From contig NZ_JACHEM010000004.1 in the NCBI RefSeq assembly GCF_014207445.1, positions 434,001-498,000 on the forward strand: a stretch of DNA of 64,000 nt. Direction: 5' to 3'. Both the position numbers and the translations under genes were made by a program. The notes beneath the pieces are model-generated. The model was not told the origin of the DNA. It made no database searches and saw nothing but the letters and a program-made list of their open reading frames with translations. Below are positions 52,402 to 62,835 of the stretch, one piece after another (position 1 is the first letter of the stretch; every line of letters begins with the position of its first letter). The stretch comes from Streptomyces candidus (GTDB lineage: Bacteria > Actinomycetota > Actinomycetes > Streptomycetales > Streptomycetaceae).

Positions 52402-53349
52402 ATGACCAGCGACGCATCCCTCCCCACTCCCACCCGCCGCCTCGCGACTCTCGACGCCCTCACCGAGGAGCAGGCCGCGCGAGTGCTCGCCCTCCTCGCC
52501 GACGCGGCCCGCTCCGACGGTGTGCAGGCGGTCTCCGAGCAGGGGCGGCTCCAGTTGCGCGGCGGCCGGCGGGAGGGTGTACGGCACTTCCTGCTCACCG
52601 CCCCGGACAGCGACCCCGGCTCGGGCGCCCTCCTCGGGTACGCCCAGCTCGAAGACACGGACCCCGTCGAAGCCCCGGCCGCCGAACTCGTCGTCCACCC
52701 CGAGCAGCGGAGCAAGGGGCACGGGCGGGCGCTCGGGGAGGCCCTCCTCGCCGCGTCCGGGCGGCGCCTGCGGGTCTGGGCGCACGGCGGGAAGCCGGCC
52801 GCGCGGCACCTCGCGCAGGTGCTGGCCCTGAAGATGTTCCGCGAACTGAGGCAACTGCGACGGCCGTTGAGCCCGCTGGACATCCCCGAGCCGACGTACC
52901 CGGCGGGCGTCACGGTCCGCACCTTCGTGCCCGGCCAGGACGACGCCGCGTGGCTGGCGGTGAACGCCGCCGCGTTCGCCCACCACCCCGAGCAGGGGTC
53001 GCTGACGCAGCGGGACCTGGACGACCGGATGGGCGAGGAGTGGTTCGACCCGAAGGGCTTCTTCCTCGCGGAGTCCGAGAAGGACGGGCGGATCGTCGGA
53101 TTCCACTGGACCAAGGTGCACCGCGAGGAGCAGCTCGGCGAGGTGTACGTGGTCGGGATCGCGCCGGACGCCCAGGGCGGCGGACTGGGCAAGGCGCTGA
53201 CCGCGACCGGGCTGCGGCACCTCGCGGCGGAGGGACTGCCGACGGCCTCGCTGTACGTGGACGCGGACAACGTCGCGGCGGTCACCGTGTACGAGCGGCT
53301 CGGGTTCACCACGTACGAAACGGACCTGATGTACCGAACCGAGTCGTAA
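52402..53349 (+). CDS. mshD: Mycothiol synthase
   Basis: A 315-residue enzyme with two GNAT domains that transfers the acetyl group to Cys-GlcN-Ins, the last step of mycothiol. The C-terminal acetyl-CoA site VVGIAPDAQGGGLGKALT and the second half motif LYVDADNVAAVTVYERLGF are present. It complements mshA in this window. TACCCT about 10 nt upstream and no Shine-Dalgarno suggest a leaderless mRNA at ATG 52402. Confidence 0.95.
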   Translation: MTSDASLPTPTRRLATLDALTEEQAARVLALLADAARSDGVQAVSEQGRLQLRGGRREGVRHFLLTAPDSDPGSGALLGYAQLEDTDPVEAPAAELVVHPEQRSKGHGRALGEALLAASGRRLRVWAHGGKPAARHLAQVLALKMFRELRQLRRPLSPLDIPEPTYPAGVTVRTFVPGQDDAAWLAVNAAAFAHHPEQGSLTQRDLDDRMGEEWFDPKGFFLAESEKDGRIVGFHWTKVHREEQLGEVYVVGIAPDAQGGGLGKALTATGLRHLAAEGLPTASLYVDADNVAAVTVYERLGFTTYETDLMYRTES

Positions 53350-53715
53350 CGCCCGGTAGCCGGCCTTTGCCGCCCTGGCCGGATGGCTGGCGTTCGGGGC
53401 CCTGCGCAGACTCCACGGCTAGTGTGCTGGGGCCCGGCGCACCGCCTCCCCGGCCCGCTGCCGTCCCCGCGCGGCCCGCGCCGGCCCCGGATCGGCCCGC
53501 GCGGGCCCCGGATCGCACCGCGCCGGCCCCGGATCGCACCGCGCCGCCCCCGGATCGCACCGCGCCGGTCCCCGCACCCCCACATGACATGTCTCCGTAA
53601 CCCACGATTCAGACACGCTTGCGATCCTCACTGAATGCGACCCCCCATCCCGTCCTCGCCCGACGCCCTCTATTTCGGCGCGCCCGCCGAGGGTCTCGCG
53701 CGGAAGAATGGGGGG

Positions 53716-56037
53716 ATGAGCCAGCAGCCGCAGCCGTCGCGCAGTAATGGTGCCGATATCGACGCCGAGGTCCCCGTCCAGCACGCGCAGCCGTCGCCGC
53801 AGCCACCGCCGTCGTCCTCGAAACCGCAGCCGTCCGTCGGCTCGATCGCCGCCCACCGGCCGCACACCCGGGACACCGGCACCACCCCCGCCGGGCTGCG
53901 GGCGCTGAGCCCGGATCTCGACGCGGACGCCGACATGTACGAGGAGGCGGAGTACGGCGACGGCACCGCCCCGCCGCTGCCCCAGGGCCGCTTCCTGGAC
54001 CGCGAACGCAGCTGGCTCGCGTTCAACGAGCGGGTCCTGGAACTGGCCGAGGACCCGTCCACCCCCCTCCTCGAACGGGCTAATTTCCTGGCGATTTTCG
54101 CCAGCAACCTGGACGAGTTCTTCATGGTCCGCGTCGCCGGGCTCAAGCGCCGCATCGCCACCGGGGTGGCCACGCGTTCCGCCTCCGGTCTCCAGCCCCG
54201 CGAGGTGCTGGACCAGATCTGGACCCGGTCCCGCGAGCTCATGGCCCGGCACGCCGCCTGCTTCCAGCAGGACATCGCGCCCGCGCTCGCCGACGAGAGC
54301 ATCCACCTGATCCGCTGGCCGGACCTGACCGAGAAGGAGCAGGCCCGCCTCTTCACCCTGTTCCGCCAGCAGATCTTCCCCGTCCTGACCCCGCTGGCCG
54401 TCGACCCCGCGCACCCCTTCCCGTACATCTCCGGCCTGTCCCTGAACCTGGCCGTGGTCGTACGCAATCCGGTCAGCGGCCACCGGCACTTCGCCCGGGT
54501 GAAGGTCCCGCCGCTCCTCCACCGCTTCCTGGAGGCCTCGCCGCAGCGCTACGTCCCGCTCGAGGACGTCATCGCCGCGCACCTGGAGGAGCTGTTCCCG
54601 GGGATGGAGGTGCTGGCCCACCACATGTTCCGCGTCACCCGCAACGAGGACCTCGAAGTGGAGGAGGACGACGCCGAGAACCTCCTCAAGGCCCTGGAGA
54701 AGGAGCTGATGCGCCGCCGCTTCGGGCCGCCGGTGCGCCTGGAGGTCGAGGAATCCATCGACCCGTACGTACTGGACCTGCTGGTACGGGAGTTGAAGGT
54801 CTCCGACGCGGAGGTCTACCCGCTGCCCGGCCCGCTCGACCTCACGGGCCTCTTCGGTATCGCCGGTCTCGACCGCCCCGAGTTGAAGTACCCGCGCTTC
54901 ATCGCCGGGACCCACCGCGACCTCGCCGAGGTCGAGTCCGCTTCCGCGCCCGACATCTTCGGCGCGCTGCGCGAGCGCGACGTCCTCCTGCACCACCCGT
55001 ACGACTCGTTCTCGACCTCCGTACAGCTCTTCCTGGAGCAGGCGGCGGCCGACCCGGACGTACTGGCCATCAAGCAGACCCTGTACCGGACCTCGGGCGA
55101 CTCCCCCATAGTGGACGCGCTGATCGACGCCGCCGAGTCCGGCAAGCAGGTCCTCGTCCTGGTCGAGATCAAGGCCCGCTTCGACGAACAGGCCAACATC
55201 AAGTGGGCGCGCAAGCTGGAGGAGGCGGGCTGCCACGTCGTGTACGGCCTGGTCGGCCTGAAGACCCACTGCAAGCTGTCGCTGGTCGTACGGCAGGAGG
55301 GCGACACCCTCCGCCGCTACAGCCACGTCGGCACCGGCAACTACCACCCCAAGACGGCCCGCCTGTACGAGGATCTCGGCCTGCTCACCACCGACCCCCA
55401 GGTCGGCGCCGACCTCTCGGACCTCTTCAACCGGCTGTCCGGCTACTCCCGCCGCGAGACCTACCGCCGCCTGCTCGTCGCCCCCAAGTCCCTTCGCGAC
55501 GGCCTGATCTCCCGCATCAACAAGGAGGTCGTGCACCACCAGGCCGGCCGCCCCGCGTACGTCCGCATCAAGGTCAACTCGATGGTCGACGAAGCGATCA
55601 TCGACGCGCTGTACCGCGCGTCGATGGCAGGCGTGCCGGTCGACGTGTGGGTACGGGGCATCTGCGCGGTCCGCCCCGGAGTCGCCGGCCTCTCCGAGAA
55701 CATCCGGGTCCGCTCGATCCTCGGCCGCTTCCTCGAACACTCTCGGCTCTTCGCCTTCGGCAACGGCGGCGAACCCGAAGTCTGGTTCGGCAGCGCCGAC
55801 ATGATGCACCGCAACCTCGACCGCCGTATAGAGGCGCTGGTACGGGTGACCGACCCGGCGCACCGGGCGGCCCTCAGCCGACTCCTCGAAACCGGCATGT
55901 CGGACAACACCGCGTCCTGGCACCTCGGCCCGGACGGCAACTGGACCCGCCACTCCGCCGACGCGGACGGACACCCCTTGCGCCACGTACAGGAAATGCT
56001 GATCGACGCCCGGAGGCGCCGACGTGCCACACCGTGA
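53716..56037 (+). CDS. ppk: Polyphosphate kinase PPK1
   Basis: A 773-residue enzyme that polymerises ATP gamma-phosphate into polyphosphate. The order is proline/glutamine-rich N-terminal extension (1-75), N and head domains, and two PLD-like C domains. The catalytic histidine is in GLKTHCKLS (about H518); a second conserved histidine is in [10 protein letters not shown] (about H537). Conserved [13 protein letters not shown] and KQTLYRTS blocks are visible. MSQQPQPS (ATG 53716) follows GGAAG; ATG 53635 is an upstream alternative. Its stop overlaps the CHAD start by 14 nt. Confidence 0.95.
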   Translation: MSQQPQPSRSNGADIDAEVPVQHAQPSPQPPPSSSKPQPSVGSIAAHRPHTRDTGTTPAGLRALSPDLDADADMYEEAEYGDGTAPPLPQGRFLDRERSWLAFNERVLELAEDPSTPLLERANFLAIFASNLDEFFMVRVAGLKRRIATGVATRSASGLQPREVLDQIWTRSRELMARHAACFQQDIAPALADESIHLIRWPDLTEKEQARLFTLFRQQIFPVLTPLAVDPAHPFPYISGLSLNLAVVVRNPVSGHRHFARVKVPPLLHRFLEASPQRYVPLEDVIAAHLEELFPGMEVLAHHMFRVTRNEDLEVEEDDAENLLKALEKELMRRRFGPPVRLEVEESIDPYVLDLLVRELKVSDAEVYPLPGPLDLTGLFGIAGLDRPELKYPRFIAGTHRDLAEVESASAPDIFGALRERDVLLHHPYDSFSTSVQLFLEQAAADPDVLAIKQTLYRTSGDSPIVDALIDAAESGKQVLVLVEIKARFDEQANIKWARKLEEAGCHVVYGLVGLKTHCKLSLVVRQEGDTLRRYSHVGTGNYHPKTARLYEDLGLLTTDPQVGADLSDLFNRLSGYSRRETYRRLLVAPKSLRDGLISRINKEVVHHQAGRPAYVRIKVNSMVDEAIIDALYRASMAGVPVDVWVRGICAVRPGVAGLSENIRVRSILGRFLEHSRLFAFGNGGEPEVWFGSADMMHRNLDRRIEALVRVTDPAHRAALSRLLETGMSDNTASWHLGPDGNWTRHSADADGHPLRHVQEMLIDARRRRRATP

Positions 56038-57280
56038 GACCACCCCCAGCGGGATAGCCCACCACCCGCTCGACCGCCCCCAAGGCGACCTCCTCGCCCC
56101 TTATCTGCACGCGCAGGCAGCGGAGTTCCTGCGCGCCCTGCGCCGCCACGGGGAGTGCACCGAGGCGACCGACCCGGACGGATCCGCCCGCTCCGCACTC
56201 GACATCCGCCGCGCGGCCCGCCGCATCGGAGGCGCCCTGCACACCTTCCGCCCCCTCACCGACCGCTCCTGGGCGGACCCTCTGCGCGCCGAACTCGCCT
56301 GGCTCTCCGGGACGCTGGCCCGCGAACACGCCCATGCCGACCAGCTCTCCCGGCTGCTGGACGCACTGCAACGCCTCAACGCCCCGGCCCCGCTCCCCAC
56401 GGCCCGCCCGCACAGGACGGCGCAGGCCCGGGAGCCACGGGACGTGTCCCCGGGCAACGGCACGGCGCCGGCGGCCTCGGGCGGGACCGCCTCCGGTGGC
56501 TCGCTGCCGGGCGGGGTGGCCCCCGGCCGGAGGGGCGCCGCCGGAGGGGCCCCCGGGCGAACCCCGCCCTCCGTTGCGGCCTCCGGCGGGACCCCGCCCG
56601 CTGGAACGGCTTCCGGCAGGACGACCCCCGCCGCTCCCGCCGCTGCGGCCCCCGCCGGAACGCCCACCGGCTCCCCCGCCCCCCGGCCCCCGTCCCGCGA
56701 GACCGCCCTCGGCATCGCCCGCGCCGGGGCACTCCTGGAGCGGCAGCTCACACTCGCCCGGACCCGCGCCCACTCGGCCGCCCTCCAGGCCCTCGGGTCC
56801 TCCCGGTTCCACGCGGTCGCGGACGCCGTGGCGGTGCTCGCCTCGGAGGCCCCGGTGACGCCGGGCGACCCGTACCCCTGCGCCGACCACGCCGCGCACC
56901 GGCTCGCGGAAGCGGTGACCGCGCTTCCGCTCGGACGGGCGGCCCGCCCGTACAACTCCGAAGCGGTGCACGAGGGCCAGGATTCCCCCTGGCACCACGT
57001 ACGGCTCCTGCTGCGCCTGCACCGGTACGCCCAGGAGGTCATCGGCCGCGACACCACCACGCTGGAGGAGGCGAGCCGCATCCTGGACCAGCACCGCGAC
57101 GCGGCGGAAGCAGCAGCCGCTGCCGCCTCCGCGGCCCGCACCGCCCGCATCGCGCCCGCCACGGCCTACGCGCTCGGCATCCTGCACTCCGAACAGCGCC
57201 ACGAGGTCGAGGCGGCACGTTTCGCCTTTCAGCGGCAGTGGCGGCAGACGGGGGTGGGAGTGGGGACGGGCCGGGGATGA
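56024..57280 (+). CDS. CHAD-domain protein with low-complexity insertion
   Basis: A 418-residue CHAD protein. CHAD domains (conserved histidines such as [16 protein letters not shown]) bind polyphosphate granules. An A/P/T/G-rich segment of about 100 residues (about 125-230) interrupts the domain. The gene is translationally coupled to ppk by overlap (14 nt) and to the Nudix gene (ATGA). It is likely a polyphosphate-associated accessory. Confidence 0.9.
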   Translation: MPHRETTPSGIAHHPLDRPQGDLLAPYLHAQAAEFLRALRRHGECTEATDPDGSARSALDIRRAARRIGGALHTFRPLTDRSWADPLRAELAWLSGTLAREHAHADQLSRLLDALQRLNAPAPLPTARPHRTAQAREPRDVSPGNGTAPAASGGTASGGSLPGGVAPGRRGAAGGAPGRTPPSVAASGGTPPAGTASGRTTPAAPAAAAPAGTPTGSPAPRPPSRETALGIARAGALLERQLTLARTRAHSAALQALGSSRFHAVADAVAVLASEAPVTPGDPYPCADHAAHRLAEAVTALPLGRAARPYNSEAVHEGQDSPWHHVRLLLRLHRYAQEVIGRDTTTLEEASRILDQHRDAAEAAAAAASAARTARIAPATAYALGILHSEQRHEVEAARFAFQRQWRQTGVGVGTGRG

Positions 57281-57720
57281 GCCGCACCGACCGCACCGGA
57301 ACCGTGCTCGCGGCGGGCTGCGTCCTGTGGCGGCACGGCCCGGACGACGAGGGGCTCGAACTCTGTCTCGTCCACCGGCCGCGTTACGACGACTGGTCGT
57401 TTCCCAAGGGCAAGCTCAAGCGGGGCGAAGACCCCCTGGCGGGCGCGCTCCGCGAGGTCCTGGAGGAGACCGGCTTCCACTGCCTGCCGGGCCCACCGCT
57501 CCCCGCGGTCCGTTACGTGGCGGGCGGCCGTCCGAAGCTGGTCCGTTACTGGTCCGCGGAAGCCACCACGGGCGCCTTCACCCCCAACCACGAGGTCGAC
57601 CGGCTGCTGTGGCTCCCCCCGGCCGCCGCCCGCAACCGCCTCACCCAGTACCGCGACGGAGAACTGGTGGCCGATCTGCTGAGGGTGGTCCAGCCCTTTT
57701 CCGGCCGACCCGACGCGTAA
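57277..57720 (+). CDS. NUDIX hydrolase (MutT-like)
   Basis: A 147-residue Nudix enzyme. The Nudix box is complete: KGKLKRGEDPLAGALREVLEETGF (G-x5-E-x7-REVLEETG). It resembles actinobacterial MutT1, which hydrolyses polyphosphorylated dinucleotides or oxidised nucleotides. The start ATG 57277 overlaps the CHAD stop, making a three-gene ppk-CHAD-Nudix operon. Confidence 0.93.
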   Translation: MSRTDRTGTVLAAGCVLWRHGPDDEGLELCLVHRPRYDDWSFPKGKLKRGEDPLAGALREVLEETGFHCLPGPPLPAVRYVAGGRPKLVRYWSAEATTGAFTPNHEVDRLLWLPPAAARNRLTQYRDGELVADLLRVVQPFSGRPDA

Positions 57721-58191
57721 GGGCGCGCCCCGGGATTCCGTGCGGCATCCCGGGGTCCGGCCGTGCCGCCGCGTCCGCCCCGCCCGCGTCCAAACCTGTC
57801 CGCGCACCACCGCGACCCCGCGCGGCCCGGTCCCCGTCCCGCCCGGCCCACGCGCGGCCCCGCCTCCGCACGGCCTACGCGCGGACCTCGGGCCCTCGTG
57901 CAACCCTGCCCTCGTGCAGACCCCTCCGTCCCAGTGCCCACCCCTCGCGCACCGCGCCCTCGCGCCGCGCCCCTGCCCACCGCCCCCGTCCCGCTCCGAG
58001 CCGCACCTCGCCGCCCGCCACGGTTCACCTCACGTTCACTCGCCCCCGTAGGCCGCTTCACCTGTTCTGCCTAATTTCGTACTTACAAGGCGACCGGCCA
58101 CCGGCCGGAAACCACCCCTTACTCGTACGACCCACTCCACGCACGCCGTCCGCCCACGGGGCCGGCGGCCCCCGGAAGGAACCAGAAAGTG
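57721..58191 (+). other. 470-bp pstS upstream region
   Basis: It contains the PHO boxes (58022-58064), -10-like TAATTT/TACTTA near 58072-58086, and a C/G-rich tract without genes from 57725 to 58010. GGAAGGAACC before 58192 is the pstS ribosome site. Confidence 0.65.
58022..58064 (+). promoter_or_regulatory. PHO boxes of the pst operon (PhoP sites)
   Basis: Direct 11-bp repeats: GTTCACCTCAC (58023-58033) and GTTCACTCGCC (58034-58044), then CGCTTCACCTG (58054-58064). They match the Streptomyces PHO-box consensus G(G/T)TCAYYYR(G/C)G, bound by phosphorylated PhoP under phosphate limitation. They lie about 130 bp before pstS. Confidence 0.85.
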
Positions 58192-59322
58192 ATGAAGCTC
58201 CAGCGCAAGAACCGGCTCCGCGCCTCCGCAGTCGGCGCCCTCGCCGTCTCCGGCGCCCTGCTCCTCACGGCGTGCGGCTCGGACAACAACAGCGGCGGCA
58301 CGGGCACCGGCAACTCGGCCGCAGCCGCCAAGAACGTCAAGTGCGAGGGCGCCAAGGGCAAGCTCCTCGCCGCCGGTTCCTCCGCGCAGAAGAACGCCAT
58401 GGACCTCTGGGTCAAGAACTACATGGCCGCCTGCTCGGGCGTGGAGATCAACTACAAGTCCTCCTCCTCCGGCGAAGGCATCACCTCCTTCACCCAGGGC
58501 ACCGTCGGCTTCGCCGGCTCCGACTCGGCCCTCAAGCCCAACGAGGTCGAGGAGTCGAAGAAGGTCTGCAAGACCGGCCAGGGCATCAACCTGCCGATGG
58601 TGGGCGGCCCGATCGCGATCGGTTACAACCTGCCGGGCGTCGACAACCTCGTCCTGGACGCCCCCGCCATCGCCAAGATCTTCAACAACCAGATCAAGAA
58701 GTGGAACGACCCGGCGATCGTCAAGCTGAACCCGGGCGCCAAGCTCCCGGACTCGGCGATCCAGTCGGTCCACCGCTCGGGCGACTCGGGCACCACGCAG
58801 AACTTCGGCAAGTACCTCGGCAAGGCCGCCGCCGCGGACTGGAAGTACGAGGCCGAGAAGAAGTGGCCCGCCCCCGGCGGCCAGGGCGCGACCGGCTCCT
58901 CCGGCGTCGCCGCCCAGGTGAAGCAGGTCGAGGGCTCGATCGGCTACTTCGAGCTCAGCTACGCCACCTCGCAGTCCATCCCCACGGTGAAGATCAACAC
59001 GGGTGCCGCGGCCCCGGTCGCCGCCACCTCGGAGAACGCGTCCAAGGCCATCGCCGCCGCCAAGATCAAGGGCACCGGCAAGGACCTGGCGCTGAGCCTG
59101 GACTACGCGACGAAGGCCGAGGGCGCGTACCCGATGGTCCTGGTCACGTACGAGATCGTCTGCGACTCGGGCAACAACCCCGACTCGCTGGCCAACGTGA
59201 AGTCCTTCCTGGGGTACGCCGCCTCCGACGACGGCCAGAAGATCCTCTCCCAGCACGGCTACGCGCCGATCCCGACCGAGATCAACTCCAAGGTCCGCGA
59301 GATCATCGCCGGCCTGAAGTAG
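58192..59322 (+). CDS. pstS: Phosphate-binding lipoprotein PstS
   Basis: A 376-residue substrate-binding protein with a lipobox LLTAC (cysteine near residue 27) after a basic signal peptide. The mature domain has the phosphate-binding GSSAQKNAMDLW and TSFTQGTVGFAGSDSALK/HRSGDSGTT motifs. It delivers phosphate to PstCAB and is strongly induced through PhoP. ATG 58192 is used (family start MKLQRKN); GTG 58189 is in frame. Confidence 0.96.
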   Translation: MKLQRKNRLRASAVGALAVSGALLLTACGSDNNSGGTGTGNSAAAAKNVKCEGAKGKLLAAGSSAQKNAMDLWVKNYMAACSGVEINYKSSSSGEGITSFTQGTVGFAGSDSALKPNEVEESKKVCKTGQGINLPMVGGPIAIGYNLPGVDNLVLDAPAIAKIFNNQIKKWNDPAIVKLNPGAKLPDSAIQSVHRSGDSGTTQNFGKYLGKAAAADWKYEAEKKWPAPGGQGATGSSGVAAQVKQVEGSIGYFELSYATSQSIPTVKINTGAAAPVAATSENASKAIAAAKIKGTGKDLALSLDYATKAEGAYPMVLVTYEIVCDSGNNPDSLANVKSFLGYAASDDGQKILSQHGYAPIPTEINSKVREIIAGLK

Positions 59323-59362
59323 CCGACACCCTCAGCCTTCCCCCCGCCCCCGGTAGCTCCCC

Positions 59363-59420
59363 GTAGCCCCCGGGGGCGGAACGGGCGGGCGAGGGGGCGG
59401 CCCTCCACCGGACGCCCCCG
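59363..59420. repeat. Streptomyces intergenic repeat, copy B (partial)
   Basis: A shorter copy of the 39774-39874 element between pstS and pstC: GTAGCCCCCGGGGGCGGAAC, then GGGCGGGCGAGGGGGCGG. It can fold and may attenuate pstS-to-pstC readthrough. Confidence 0.75.
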
Positions 59421-59541
59421 CCCCTCCAGAACGCCCCGCCCACTCACGTAGACCCCCGCCGCACGTCCCACCCATCCGGTGCACCGCCGCCCGGGAGCCG
59501 CTCGCAGAGCGCCCCTCCCTCCCAGACCGGAAAGAACCGCC

Positions 59542-60537
59542 ATGACCACAACCGTGATCCCCCCGGACTCCCCACCGAGCCCCCCGCCGCCGCCTCCCGC
59601 GAAGGCGACCCCCACCCGCCCGGGTGACAAGATCTTCCGCGGTCTGTCCCGCGGCTCCGGCATCCTGCTGCTCGTCGTGATGGCGTCCATCGCCGCCTTC
59701 CTGACGTTCCGCGCGGCGATCGCCATCTCGGGCAACGAGGGCAACTTCTTCACCACGTTCGACTGGGACCCCGCCGGAAACCCGCCGGTCTTCGGCATCG
59801 CCGTACTCCTCTACGGCACCGTCGTCAGCTCGGTCATCGCGATGGTCATCGCGGTCCCGGTGGCTGTCGGCATCGCGCTGTTCATCTCGCACTACGCACC
59901 GCGCAGGCTCGCCTCGCCCCTCGCGTACGTCGTGGACCTCCTCGCCGCGGTGCCGTCGATCATCTACGGCATCTGGGGCGCCCTGTTCCTCGTCCCGTAC
60001 CTCGGTGGCCTGAACTCCTGGCTGGACAGCTACCTCGGCTGGACGCTGATCTTCGACAAGACGGAGATCGGCCCGGCCCGCAACCTCTTCACCGTCGGCA
60101 TCCTGCTCGCGATCATGATCCTGCCGATCGTGACCAGCGTGAGCCGCGAGGTCTTCCTCCAGGTCCCGAAGATGAACGAGGAGGCGGCGCTCGCCCTGGG
60201 CGCCACCCGCTGGGAGGTCATCCGCCTCTCGGTGCTGCCGTTCGGCCGCTCCGGCGTGATCAGCGCGTCGATGCTGGGCCTGGGCCGCGCCCTCGGCGAG
60301 ACGATGGCCGTCGCCACCGTCCTCTCCCCCAGCTTCCTGTTCTCCGGCCACCTGCTCGACGCGGGCGGCGGAACCTTCGCACAGAACATCGCGGCGAAGT
60401 TCGACGAGGCCAACGAGTTCGGGCGCGACGCGCTCATCGCCTCGGGTCTCGTCCTCTTCGTCCTCACTCTCCTCGTCAACGGTGCGGCGCGCCTGATCAT
60501 CGCCCGCCGCAAGGAGTACTCGGGGGCCAACGCATGA
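59542..60537 (+). CDS. pstC: Phosphate ABC transporter permease PstC
   Basis: A 331-residue permease with about six helices. The EAA-type cytoplasmic loop (EEAALALGATRWEVI) couples to PstB. The N-terminal 30 residues are proline-rich. It lies 219 bp after pstS with a repeat element between, and its stop overlaps pstA (ATGA). Confidence 0.96.
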   Translation: MTTTVIPPDSPPSPPPPPPAKATPTRPGDKIFRGLSRGSGILLLVVMASIAAFLTFRAAIAISGNEGNFFTTFDWDPAGNPPVFGIAVLLYGTVVSSVIAMVIAVPVAVGIALFISHYAPRRLASPLAYVVDLLAAVPSIIYGIWGALFLVPYLGGLNSWLDSYLGWTLIFDKTEIGPARNLFTVGILLAIMILPIVTSVSREVFLQVPKMNEEAALALGATRWEVIRLSVLPFGRSGVISASMLGLGRALGETMAVATVLSPSFLFSGHLLDAGGGTFAQNIAAKFDEANEFGRDALIASGLVLFVLTLLVNGAARLIIARRKEYSGANA

Positions 60538-61610
60538 GCCAGGCAACGATGACCAAGGACACCGCCCCCACCCCCGCACCCGTCGCCCCCAGTCTCGCCG
60601 GCAAGCGTCTGCCGCGCTGGTCGCCGATCGGTTTCGGCGCCCTCTCGCTCGCCCTGGCGGTCGGCGTGGGCCTGGCCGCCGACTGGCAGAGCAAGGTCCA
60701 GTGGGGCCTGATCGCCGCGATCCTCTTCGTCGTGCTGACGTTCATCGCCAGCTCGGCCGTCGAGGGCACCCGCCAGGCCAAGGACCGCGTCGCCACCAGC
60801 TTCGTCTGGGTCTGCTTCCTGCTCGCGATCATTCCACTGGCGTCCCTCCTGTGGGTCACGGTCAGCCGCGGCCTGAAGGTCCTCGACGGCTACTTCCTCA
60901 CCCACTCGATGGCCGGTGTGCCCGGCTTCGAGGTCGGCGGCGGTGTCTACCACGCGCTGATCGGCACCCTGGAACAGGTCGGCCTCGCGACCCTGATCGC
61001 CGCCCCGGTCGGCCTGCTGACGGCCGTCTACCTGGTCGAGTACGGCAAGGGCACGCTCGCCAAGGCCGTCACCTTCTTCGTGGACGTGATGACCGGCATC
61101 CCGTCGATCGTCGCCGGTCTCTTCCTCCTGTCGATCATGCTGATGTTCAACCTCCAGCCCTCCGGCTTCATGGGCGCCCTCGCGCTCGCGATCCTGATGG
61201 TCCCGGTGGTCGTCCGCTCCACCGAGGAAATGCTGAAGCTGGTCCCCAACGAGCTGCGCGAGGCCTCCCTCGCCCTCGGCGTGCCGAAGTGGCGCACGAT
61301 CCTCAAGGTGGTCCTGCCGACCGCCGTCGGCGGCATCACCACCGGCGTCATGCTGGCCATCGCCCGCATCGCCGGCGAGACCGCCCCGATCATGCTCCTC
61401 GTCTTCGGCAGTCAGCTGATCAACACGAACCCCTTCGACGGCGCCCAGTCCTCGCTCCCCTTCTACATTTGGGAGCAGTACCGGGTGGGCAGCGAGGCGA
61501 GTTACGACCGTGCCTGGGCGGCAGCCCTGGTCCTGATCGCCTTCGTCATGATCCTCAACCTGGTGGCGCGCGGCATCGCCCGCTGGAAGGCCCCCAAGAC
61601 CGGTCGCTGA
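60534..61610 (+). CDS. pstA: Phosphate ABC transporter permease PstA
   Basis: A 358-residue permease, about six to seven helices, EAA loop [15 protein letters not shown]. Start ATG 60534 overlaps pstC. It forms the membrane channel with PstC. Confidence 0.96.
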   Translation: MSQATMTKDTAPTPAPVAPSLAGKRLPRWSPIGFGALSLALAVGVGLAADWQSKVQWGLIAAILFVVLTFIASSAVEGTRQAKDRVATSFVWVCFLLAIIPLASLLWVTVSRGLKVLDGYFLTHSMAGVPGFEVGGGVYHALIGTLEQVGLATLIAAPVGLLTAVYLVEYGKGTLAKAVTFFVDVMTGIPSIVAGLFLLSIMLMFNLQPSGFMGALALAILMVPVVVRSTEEMLKLVPNELREASLALGVPKWRTILKVVLPTAVGGITTGVMLAIARIAGETAPIMLLVFGSQLINTNPFDGAQSSLPFYIWEQYRVGSEASYDRAWAAALVLIAFVMILNLVARGIARWKAPKTGR

Positions 61611-61641
61611 CGCGGCCATCGAAAGCGAAGTGACCGTCATC

Positions 61642-62418
61642 ATGGCAAAGCGAATCGACGTATCCGGCCTCTCGGCCTTCTACGGCACCCACAAGGCGAT
61701 CGACGACATCTCGATGACCGTCGAGCCCCGCTCCGTCACGGCCTTCATCGGCCCGTCCGGCTGCGGAAAGTCGACCTTCCTGCGCACCCTGAACCGGATG
61801 CACGAGGTCACCCCCGGCGGCCGCGTCGAGGGCAAGGTCCTGCTGGACGACGAGAACCTGTACGACTCGCACGTCGACCCGGTGTCCGTACGCCGCACCG
61901 TCGGCATGGTCTTCCAGCGTCCGAACCCCTTCCCCACGATGTCGATCTACGACAACGTGGCGGCGGGCCTGCGCCTCAACGGCTCGTACAAGAAGAACGA
62001 ACTCTCCGACGTCGTGGAGAAGTCCCTGCGCGGCGCCAACCTCTGGAACGAGGTCAAGGACCGCCTCAACAAGCCGGGCTCCGGCCTCTCCGGCGGCCAG
62101 CAGCAGCGTCTGTGCATCGCCCGCGCCATCGCGGTCGAGCCGCAGGTACTCCTCATGGACGAGCCGTGCTCGGCCCTCGACCCGATCTCCACCCTCGCCA
62201 TCGAGGACCTGATCGGTGAGCTCAAGGAGCGCTTCACGATCGTCATCGTGACGCACAACATGCAGCAGGCCGCCCGCGTCTCGGACCGCACCGCCTTCTT
62301 CAACCTGGCGGCGGTCGGTCAGCCCGGCAAGCTCATCGAGATCGACGAGACCGAGCGGATCTTCGCCAACCCGTCCGTCCAGGCCACCGAGGACTACATC
62401 TCCGGCCGCTTCGGCTAG
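61642..62418 (+). CDS. pstB: Phosphate ABC transporter ATPase PstB
   Basis: A 258-residue ATPase: Walker [10 protein letters not shown], signature LSGGQQQR, Walker [14 protein letters not shown]-loop VTHNMQQA. It energises PstCA. ATG 61642 (MAKRIDVS) is the family start; GTG 61630 is in frame. It ends before a strong hairpin. Confidence 0.97.
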   Translation: MAKRIDVSGLSAFYGTHKAIDDISMTVEPRSVTAFIGPSGCGKSTFLRTLNRMHEVTPGGRVEGKVLLDDENLYDSHVDPVSVRRTVGMVFQRPNPFPTMSIYDNVAAGLRLNGSYKKNELSDVVEKSLRGANLWNEVKDRLNKPGSGLSGGQQQRLCIARAIAVEPQVLLMDEPCSALDPISTLAIEDLIGELKERFTIVIVTHNMQQAARVSDRTAFFNLAAVGQPGKLIEIDETERIFANPSVQATEDYISGRFG

Positions 62419-62448
62419 GCCCTCCCCGGGCGCCCCTCGCGCCCCCTC

Positions 62449-62551
62449 CGGGCCCCGACCGGGGCCCGCCCCGAACCCTCGCGGTGCTGCATGGCGGTGC
62501 CACCGCGAGACCACTTCGCCCCGCCGGGCGCAACCCCCCGGCGGGGCGAAG
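62449..62551 (+). terminator. pstB terminator hairpins
   Basis: CGGGCCCC (62449-62456)/GGGGCCCG (62461-62468) and a 15-bp perfect stem, CTTCGCCCCGCCGGG (62514-62528) with 62537-62551. The second is the stronger terminator. Confidence 0.8.
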
Positions 62552-62601
62552 CCCTTCCCCGCCCGACATGCGCCCCTCCCGTGCCGCCGCCCCCACCCCC
62601 C

Positions 62602-62701
62602 GTAGCCCCCTTGGGCGGCGGGGCCGCCCCCGGGGGCGGAACGGGCGGGCAAGGGGGCGGCCCCGCCGGACGGCGCACCGCTCGCCCCTACGCCCCGCCA
62701 C
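62602..62701. repeat. Streptomyces intergenic repeat, copy C
   Basis: About 100 bp, aligned almost base for base with 39774-39874, apart from a 2-nt gap and a few substitutions. It lies between the pstB and pit terminators. Confidence 0.8.
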
Positions 62702-62775
62702 CCCACGTACGCCCACACACCCCGTACGCGCACCCCCTCGCACGCCCTCCACACCAGCCCCGTACGCACCCCACG

Positions 62776-62798
62776 CAAAAAGGACCCGCCCCAGGTCC
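62776..62798 (-). terminator. Intrinsic terminator of pit
   Basis: On the minus strand GGACC (62798-62794) and GGTCC (62786-62782) form a stem followed by TTTTT, 38-60 nt after the pit stop. Confidence 0.7.
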
Positions 62799-62835
62799 CC
62801 CCAGGACGAGCCCTTCCGCTCAGGAAATGAAACCC

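Larger units (their letters stand above)
62419..62835. other. Intergenic region between convergent pstB and pit
   Basis: It contains the pstB terminators (62449-62551), the intergenic repeat copy C (62602-62701) and the pit terminator (62776-62798). No gene is seen. Confidence 0.7.

Noticed and set aside
53419..56043. A very long open frame opposite ppk
   Set aside because: It is a complement-strand shadow of the ppk codons without any recognisable motif.
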